A stretch of 64,000 nucleotides of DNA from Tanypteryx hageni (lineage: Eukaryota > Arthropoda > Insecta > Odonata > Petaluridae), in assembly GCA_028673005.1 (NCBI GenBank), contig CM054118.1, forward strand, positions 8,765,082 through 8,829,081, read 5' to 3'. Made by a program: the position numbers and the translations under genes. Below, piece by piece: positions 57,477 through 64,000 of the stretch (positions are counted from its first letter, which is position 1; each line of letters starts with the position of its first letter). The notes below the pieces were generated by a model. That model saw only the letters and a program-made list of their open reading frames with translations, did no database searches and had not been told where the DNA came from.

Positions 57477-58231
57477 TAAATTATTGAATTAATAGAGATA
57501 TTGAATATATAAAATTTATGTTGCAATTCTGATAATTAGTTCAGATGTCTTAAAGAATGCAACATAACTTTTATATATTCAATATCTCTGTTGGAGAAAA
57601 GCCTTTAGAACAAGTTTCAGACTATAAATACCTTGGAAGCATCATAACAAGAGAAGCAAAATGTACGGATGAGATTTGAACTAGAATAGGAAAAGCAAAA
57701 GCGGCTTTCAGAAGAAAGAAAAACCTACTTATGGAGAATATAAGGGAAGATATCTACAAGAAGTTCATAAAATGCTATGGAGTATAGCTTTGTACGGGGC
57801 AGAAACATGGAAGCTAAGGAAAAATGACATAAAATACTTGGAGAGCTTTGAAATGCGGACTTGGAGGAGAATGCTGAAGATAAAATGGACAGATAGGATG
57901 AAAAACGATGAAGTGCTACGAAGAATAGGAGAGAAGCGAATGATTATACAGACTATCAGAAAGAGGAAGGCTAACTGGGTTGGACATTACCTGAGGAGAG
58001 AGAGTATGATTAAAGACGTGTTAGAAGGAAAACTAGATGGGAAAAGGGAAAGAGGTAGGAAAAGGTTTCAGCTGATAGACGATTTGAAAGGTAAAGAGAG
58101 TTATCAAGATATGAAGAGGACAGCGGAAAATAGGAGTATATGGAGAACCAGGTTTAACCATGAATAATCTCGGACCTCTCTACGGACAGACTACCTATGA
58201 TGATGATGATCTCTATTAATTCAATAATTTA
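57477..58231. repeat. X palindrome, one arm split by a LINE insertion
   Basis: The arm at 57477-57525 pairs with 57558-57589 continued at 58215-58231, i.e. a 49-bp inverted repeat with a 32-bp loop once the LINE and its target duplication are disregarded. Confidence 0.75.
57590..58208 (+). mobile_element. 5'-truncated RTE-like LINE, copy A (pseudogene)
   Basis: C-terminal domain of a non-LTR retrotransposon: LYGAETWKLRKNDIKYLESF, TWRRMLKIKWTDRMKNDEVL, NWVGHYLRRESMI, GRKRFQLIDDLKGKESY. Flanked by ATCTCT at 57584-57589 and 58209-58214; the 3' end is a short (GAT) repeat. Relative to copy B it has a stop (TGA in the early part) and a 4-bp deletion near 57775, so it is dead. The RTE assignment is from the C-terminal pattern and repeat tail. 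Confidence 0.8.
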
Positions 58232-58365
58232 TTTTTTTATTTCAGTTTTATACAAGTTATTAATAACAAAATTATTTTATTTTTATTTTTACACTTTGTG
58301 TGCGCTTTATAAAAGTTGTTGCCTTAAAAATTTTCTTTTTGTTTTATTTTTCTTTTTAGTCAATG

Positions 58366-58370
<5 letters not shown>

Positions 58371-58410
<40 letters not shown>
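58371..58410. repeat. (TA)n microsatellite
   Basis: About 20 TA dinucleotides. Confidence 0.95.
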
Positions 58411-58414
<4 letters not shown>

Positions 58415-58804
58415 TAAGTTTATATATTCTTCAAAAATTAACTTTATTAGATAACTAGGGAGATATTCCCGTTGAAATTCTACGGAAAAGTCTTTAATTA
58501 AAATTTCGTGAATAGATTATCCAAGTCAATGGTACCCAATTAGACGAAACCGGCAACAACGCAAATCACTCAGAATGCGTCAAATTCTCGCGTTAAAAAC
58601 TGATCAGTTGATCGATTCGATGCGTATTCTAAAATCGATGGCAGGAAAACAAACTTTCGTTCTTTTAGGCGTTCGTTGTTTCAAGTCTCGTCCTCCTACG
58701 ATGATTTTAAGTAATTTTAATATGCGAATGATTAATGTTGTACATTCTGATGTATTCCTTTTCGCATATAATGCAACGAATCATTTTCCCTATCCTCCCT
58801 TCTC

Positions 58805-59215
58805 TCTCTCGTATTAAAAGCATTCAGAGCACGCTTTTGCCCATAAGGATTGAAATAACAATAGGATTTCGAAGTTTAACAATGTAACTCGTTGGCAGGA
58901 CAACATTCCGTAAAAATGGCAAGATTTCCTCAAAATATGTGAATTAAACGTTTAACATGAGTGATTTGGAACTGTAGACGGAAAAAGATGAACAGAATAA
59001 GAAATTTAATAATTTTTTCTTTAAAAAGGTCTTAGGTTAATTCTTTCTAATTTAGACCTCAAAAAGAATAAAAGCTTGCATGTCGAAGAGGAGATGTTTA
59101 CGTGATATTTTATGGAAAAGGAAATGTCTTCCTTAGAGTCGAACTTGGATCGTTTTTCCAAATATTATTTCATAAATCACTTTTAATATGTGAATAAAGC
59201 ATACTTGTGGAAAAA
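58805..59215 (+). repeat. family S copy
   Basis: Same order as 56795-57230 but with an extra 'CTCGTTGGCAGGACAACATTC' class block also seen diverged at 6120-6160. Confidence 0.75.
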
Positions 59216-59276
59216 GTAATGGTTTTTAAGGTGAAATGAAATGCTTGCATAATGTAAGCACCAAACTACTTATGTG

Positions 59277-59322
59277 TGCGCACACACACACACGCACGCA
59301 CGCGCGCGCACACACACACATA
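59277..59322. repeat. (CA)n/(CG) microsatellite
   Basis: Run of CACACA and CGCGCG dinucleotides, symmetric with a TG run at 59341-59352. Confidence 0.9.
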
Positions 59323-59469
59323 AGTTGGTAATAAAAGGTAATGTGTGTGTGTGCACGGCATATCTCAAAAACCAAGACATTTAGAGACTTAAAACTTCGT
59401 ATACTTACTAATGGGACCATGAAGATGTGCACCTCGGAACCAGAATTTTTATTTTTGATGGGAAGGGGG

Positions 59470-59753
59470 TGCCATTTCCCATAAGATAACACGTAAAAAT
59501 CGATTTTGTGACTTGCAGGCTTATAATCTTTTGCAAATTAAAATTAGAAAGAATTGACTTGATCTTCGGATCTGGACCGTTTTAAAGAAAAATGAATGTC
59601 ATTTCTTATTCCTATCGTCACATTTTGCCTAAGATTCTAAATCGCTCAAGTTATAGGTTTAAATATTTATTTGAAATATTTAACCTTTTTAATGATATGT
59701 TGCCTTGCCGATCGTGTCACTGTTAAATCTCGAAATTGCACTGTTGCCTTAAT

Positions 59754-59755
<2 letters not shown>
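59470..59755 (-). repeat. family S copy, inverted
   Basis: Reads in complement 'ACGTGTTATCTTATGGGAAA', then family S to 'AAGGATTAAGG'. Faces the upright copy at 58805-59215. Confidence 0.7.
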
Positions 59756-59782
<27 letters not shown>

Positions 59783-59784
<2 letters not shown>

Positions 59785-60155
59785 ACAGCTTACGGAAAGG
59801 AAAGGTAAAATGGATATATGGATGTCAACAAGGTGTTGGGATGAGGAAACCCAGTGAACACTCACCAATCAGACGACTTCAGGTTGGCGAGGCCCCGGGG
59901 ATGTCGAAGCGATACACGTAAAAGAACACTAAAACAACACAGTTCTCTCTCTGTAGCTGATGAAGAAATAACTCCGAAAGCTCCTACGTTTGTGATGTTT
60001 CTGTGTTTTAGTGTTCTTTTACGTGTGTCGCTTCGACATCCCCGGGGCCTCGCCAACCTGAAGTCGTCTGATTGGTGAGTGTTCACTGGGTTTCCTCATC
60101 CCAACACCTTGTTGACACCCATATATCCATTTTACCTTTCCTTTTCCGTAAGCTG

Positions 60156-60159
<4 letters not shown>
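59783..60159. mobile_element. inverted pair of Penelope-like terminal repeats
   Basis: Left arm 59783-59942 and right arm 60001-60159 are nearly exact complements (few differences, one 3-base indel). The 58-bp loop carries the hammerhead-like motif. Both sides abut TA runs. The right half, with the loop, matches 25341-25572 over its length. No reading frame of the element is present. Confidence 0.85.
59953..59987 (+). ncRNA. hammerhead ribozyme-like motif in the loop of the inverted pair
   Basis: GUAG, CUGAUGA, a 12-base segment, GAA, AGCU, C, CUAC: stem I strands pair perfectly, stem III is the same palindromic AGCU, and the cleavage position is C, the preferred base. Stem II (AGAA/CUCC) retains only about two pairs, so activity may be reduced or lost. 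Same strand sense as the copy at 25356. Confidence 0.6.

Positions 60160-60212
<53 letters not shown>
60160..60212. repeat. (TA)n microsatellite
   Basis: About 25 TA dinucleotides between the terminal-repeat pair and LINE copy B. Confidence 0.95.
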
Positions 60213-60213
<1 letters not shown>

Positions 60214-60216
<3 letters not shown>

Positions 60217-60975
60217 ATACTTCTAGCAAGAAAGGAAGAGGAGCTACTAAAAATGATAAATAGACTAGTGATAACAGGAAGAAAATACGGTATGGAAATA
60301 AATACAGAAAAATCCAAGCTCATTCGAATATCGGGCAAAGAAGAGAATCTGAACATAAGTATTGGGGGAAAGCCTTTAGAACAAGTTTCAGAAGCATCAT
60401 AACACGAGAAGCAAAATGTACGGATGAGATCAGACCTAGAATAGGAAAAGCAAAAGAGGCTTTCAGGAGAAAGAAACAACTACTTACAGGGAATATAAGG
60501 GAAGATATCCGCAAGAAGTTGATAAAATGCTACGTATGTAGTATAGCATTGTATGGGGCAGAAACATGGACGCTAAGGAAATATGACATCAAATACTTGG
60601 AGAGCTTTGAAATGTGGACTTGGAGGAGAATGTTGAAGATAAAATGGACAGAGAGGATGAAAAACGATGAAGTGCTACGAAGAATAGGAGAGAAGCGAAT
60701 GATTATACAGACTATCAGAAAGAGGAAGGCTAACTGGGTTGGACATTACCTGAGGAGAGAGAGTATGATTAAAGACGTGTTAGAAGGAAAACTAGATGGG
60801 AAAAGGGAAAGAGGTAGGAAAAGGTTTCAGCTGATAGACGATTTGAAAGGGAAAGAGAGTTATCAAGATATGAAGAGGACAGCGGGAAATAGGAGTATAT
60901 GGAGAACCAGGTTTAACCAAGAATAATCACGGACCTGTCTACGGACAGACTACCTATGATGATGATGATGATATA
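60214..60975 (+). mobile_element. 5'-truncated RTE-like LINE, copy B (pseudogene)
   Basis: Starts inside the RT domain (ARKEEELLKMINRLVITGRK, MEINTEKSKLIRISG), then a 16-bp deletion near 60390 relative to copy A breaks the frame. The rest, LYGAETWTLRKYDIKYLESF through GRKRFQLIDDLKGKESY to RSIWRTRF, is nearly identical to copy A. Ends in a (GAT) repeat. Confidence 0.8.
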
Positions 60976-60989
60976 TAATAAATAGCTGC

Positions 60990-61806
60990 TTCTTACGTAG
61001 GATATATTATATATAATGATATAAAACCTAAGGTACTTATAGATATTCTACAGAGCTGAAATTTGGAGGGAACCTTGGTGTTAGTCCAAAACCATCGAAA
61101 ATCGTAAATTCCAAACTTTCCCCTTACAACGGGGTCTTTTACACCCCAAAACGTTCATTTTCAAGTCCCATTAGAAAACCATTTAAATCCGTACAGGCAT
61201 TTTTATAATTGCATTTTTAAATTATTTTTAATTAAGGCACAAACTCCAAACCTAAATTAGAAGACGGGAAAAAGAACGAAGATTATTTTTCCTAAAAGTA
61301 TAACACGAATCCGTGCCGAATTAGTCCAATTATTCGATTTTTACTGCATAAAAACGAGATTTTATACAATTTATAACAGTGGCCCAATATTTCTGTCATG
61401 ACTACGAGACAGTGCTTTTCTTCGGGAATTTATTTTACGTGTTAATAAAACTGAACGAGAGCTTAGTGCCACGAACTGAAAAGTAGCTTAGTGTCATGAC
61501 GTCACTCTCAGACTGTGACATTTAAAAGGAAAGGGAAAACATATTTAGGTGCGCAGACAATACTAAGAGGAATATTGCGCATAAATTTTCAGGGTTTGTA
61601 GATGCCATGATTAGACTAGCAAATAATATGAGACCATTCCTGTAGGATTTCTCGGTTTGACTTCAGGCACTCCAACATTTGTGTAAATAGCATTACGGAA
61701 TATTTGGCAATCAATTTACGGTAATTATCATCAAGTAGGAGGAATGAAATTTGGTGTGGTGGTTATAGGGCACCAGTGCTTGCAGTATGCAAGCACCGAT
61801 TACTAG
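60990..61806 (+). mobile_element. Helitron-like element
   Basis: The right end is a perfect 8-bp hairpin (GTGCTTGC, loop AGTAT, GCAAGCAC at 61776-61796), a 6-base spacer and CTAG (61803-61806) followed by T. Near its left end is 'TTCTTACGTAGGATATA', matched by the minus-strand fragment at 16515-16910. Exact left end uncertain; no coding. Confidence 0.5.
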
Positions 61807-64000
61807 TATTATATATGCGTAAGGAATGCGTGATTTGAGTGCTTTTATACGAGAGAGAGAGAGGAAGAAAGAAAGGAGAGAGACAGAGAGGGAGAGAGTG
61901 ACATAATTAATGCTCCATAAATCCATTATATATTTTGAAGAGATTATGGGTTTGTGCAAAATAAAATCATACTTCCCGAATAGCTGCAGATCTCAAATTT
62001 TGGACAAAGAACACAACCCCTAAAATTAGCTGAATGCGCATATTTTTACACCGAAATATTTTATGTAAAAGGTTGAAATAATTATTTTCGTTTATTACGG
62101 GATTCGTTTATTGTTGAGAGCCATTAAGATATGTATGGCAATGTAAGTTCATATTTGTTTTGTTATTTACTTTATAAGATATATATTCGCATATTATCTA
62201 TTAAAATGGTAGTATGACAAAGAATCAGAATTGATTACTTGACATAATTGTCTAAAACTTTTTGCAATAGTAACGTATTTCAAGTTTTATTATTTACTTG
62301 GATAATTATTTCGGACAACATTCTTTTGGTTACCCGCGAAGGATACTTCTGTTATCATTTGTTCTAGGATTCGTTTATGTCGTTATCGTATAAGCGAGTT
62401 CAACATCTATTAAGGAACATATCTCGTGATTTTGGGATAATTGCAATGAAGGTAAGATTCTGTTCTTACTAAGTAAAAGTTGTGGATTATAAGTTTTCGA
62501 TTGTTGTGTTACTCAACAATAAAATTGAATATAAAAAATGTTCGTATCTGAATAATTAACCCTTTATTTCTATAACAATCCTATTTTTATTTTTATTTTT
62601 TTCACCAAATTAATGGTTCGAATACGAAACCTTGCCTAAAAGAAGCGGGAGATTATTCTCAGATTCAAATAAGATCAATTCCAAACGAATAGTTCTCACC
62701 AGAGCAGCAGAGAATGAATGTCGATCAAAGAATTAAAGACTTGAAGAGCAATGAGTGAGGCAGGCAAACGTCAGAGGATCAAAGGAATTTAAGATATGAA
62801 GAAGAAAGACAGGCGAGTGCAAGAGCAAAGTGAACCAATGACCAAAGGGATTTGCGACTTCAAGACAAAGAAAGTGAAAGATATCACAGAAGGTACAATA
62901 AGACAACTATTATAACAATTCTTTAATTTCAACCAAAATATAATCTTTAACATCTTCTTCTCTTAAATACCTAAATGTATATTTTGCTTTCTTTTTAAAT
63001 GAACATTTGTATGGATCAATTAAGCCAATTATTATATTTATTAGATTATAATAACACTTTCCATGCCATACAAACAAACTTTTTGTCGCCAAATTCGATT
63101 TTAAAGTCCGGGAACTTGTTTCGTAGGTTTGACTATAATATTCACGTGGCAAATTATACCCACAAAATCAGCCTTTGCATGGGATAACGAATGGTTAAGC
63201 TAAATTTGAATTTATCTTCAGAAGTGTTTCCACAGGTTGCATCTCTAGAGCTTGCAATTCCTGCCCAAGGCTTTAATTTTTTTGAGATTCATGAACACAT
63301 AATATGATGCAGTTTCTTCCACTGGAAATCAATTCGAGTGAAATAACTATATTTTAAAAGTGGTTTGATCGACTATTTATTGTGATTATTTGATAAAAAA
63401 TACAATGTTGCCAAATTTGTTGCTAAAGGATTCGGAAAAAATTTATTTGAGTAAAATACGGGGAGTCAAGAAATATTGCATACCATTGGGCATTACAATA
63501 AAAATTTACTTGGTTTTATTCTCAAATCTTACTCAATATTTTTGTCTTTACTTAAAACCCGAGCAACGCCGAGTACTTTCAGCTAGATTCTAATAAGTCA
63601 CAATCGGTGAATTACCGCTGATGTAGGCTAATTTTTAGTTAAAATTCTTGAATGGTTTACGGAAACATTTTTTAATATAAGGGTAAAATAATTGTTTCAT
63701 TGAATTAAAAACATAAACTAAGCTCGCCAGTTGATTTTTATGTAAATTAATTTCATCATTTCTTTAGAAAAATATGTTGTATATTAATTGAAGCAAGCAA
63801 TACCTCAATATTTAAAAAGTTTTTGTTAATCAACAAGGTCATAAAGTCATCTCAATATTAATATATTTCAAAGTCTAAAAATTTTCTGCATTTGAATCAT
63901 TCTACACATTTATAATTAAGTCATTCATATCTATTCATTTTTTAAATATATATTTAACTTATAGAGAATCTCCGTCGTAGTTATTCATGGAATTAAATAG
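61807..64000. other. no gene recognised; possible helicase-like relic near 62695-62890
   Basis: A GA-microsatellite lies at 61848-61900. At 62695-62890 a frame with three or more stops reads RAAENECRSKN and RLEEQ, stop, VRQANVRGS, a pattern like the charged N-terminal repeats of PIF1/Helitron-type helicases in arthropods. This is weak. The rest is unassigned. Confidence 0.35.

Overview
The window is animal, almost certainly arthropod, nuclear DNA. It is AT-rich, its few coding exons are split by GTAAG/AG introns, and most of it is a dense mix of transposon families typical of invertebrate genomes: hAT, pogo/Tigger, piggyBac-like, Helitron-like, CR1/L2-like, Jockey-like and RTE-like LINEs, Penelope-like elements and tRNA-like SINEs. 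I cannot name the species. The tail of the LINE at 48.7-50.6 kb reminds me of a repeat common in large polyneopteran insect genomes, but that is memory, not a search.

Two loci look like host genes. At 8.9-7.9 kb on the minus strand are four exons of a Polo-like kinase (polo/PLK1): the N-terminal two thirds of the kinase domain, intact, with three introns under 100 bp. The next exon is not found in the remaining 7.9 kb. At 36.34-36.50 kb on the plus strand is a first coding exon that encodes a signal peptide and ends in G-I-R-W-L at a clean splice donor. This arrangement fits a Wnt gene (Wnt11-like is my guess). It lies behind about 4 kb of CpG-rich, GA/CT-rich sequence that could be its promoter and 5' UTR; no second exon is seen.

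Layout: 0-7.9 kb, old satellite, Tigger, R/S repeats and hAT (this would be intron 4 of the kinase if the gene continues past the window edge); 7.9-9.1 kb, PLK and its promoter; 10.9-11.9 kb, LINE remnant and TA microsatellite; 14.6-21.3 kb, hAT elements with clear 8-bp target duplications and Helitron-like DNA; 21.5-24.1 kb, tRNA-like repeats and Tigger; 24.4-29.1 kb, nested block (hAT, Penelope-like element with hammerhead-like motifs, LINE, SINE, hAT); 29.7-30.7 kb, iteron-ended element and piggyBac remnant; 31-48 kb, mostly unique sequence with CpG-rich islands around the Wnt-like exon; 48.7-51.7 kb, LINE and R/T repeats; 56-61.8 kb, S repeats, two RTE-like LINE copies, an inverted pair of Penelope terminal repeats with a hammerhead-like core in the loop, and a Helitron-like end.

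The most interesting item is the Penelope-like material. Two copies of its terminal repeat contain the hammerhead ribozyme core (CUGAUGA, GAAA, a self-complementary AGCU stem III and matching stem I strands), and one copy sits in the loop of a 159-bp inverted repeat. Family names R, S, T, U, V, W and X are local labels used only in this annotation.
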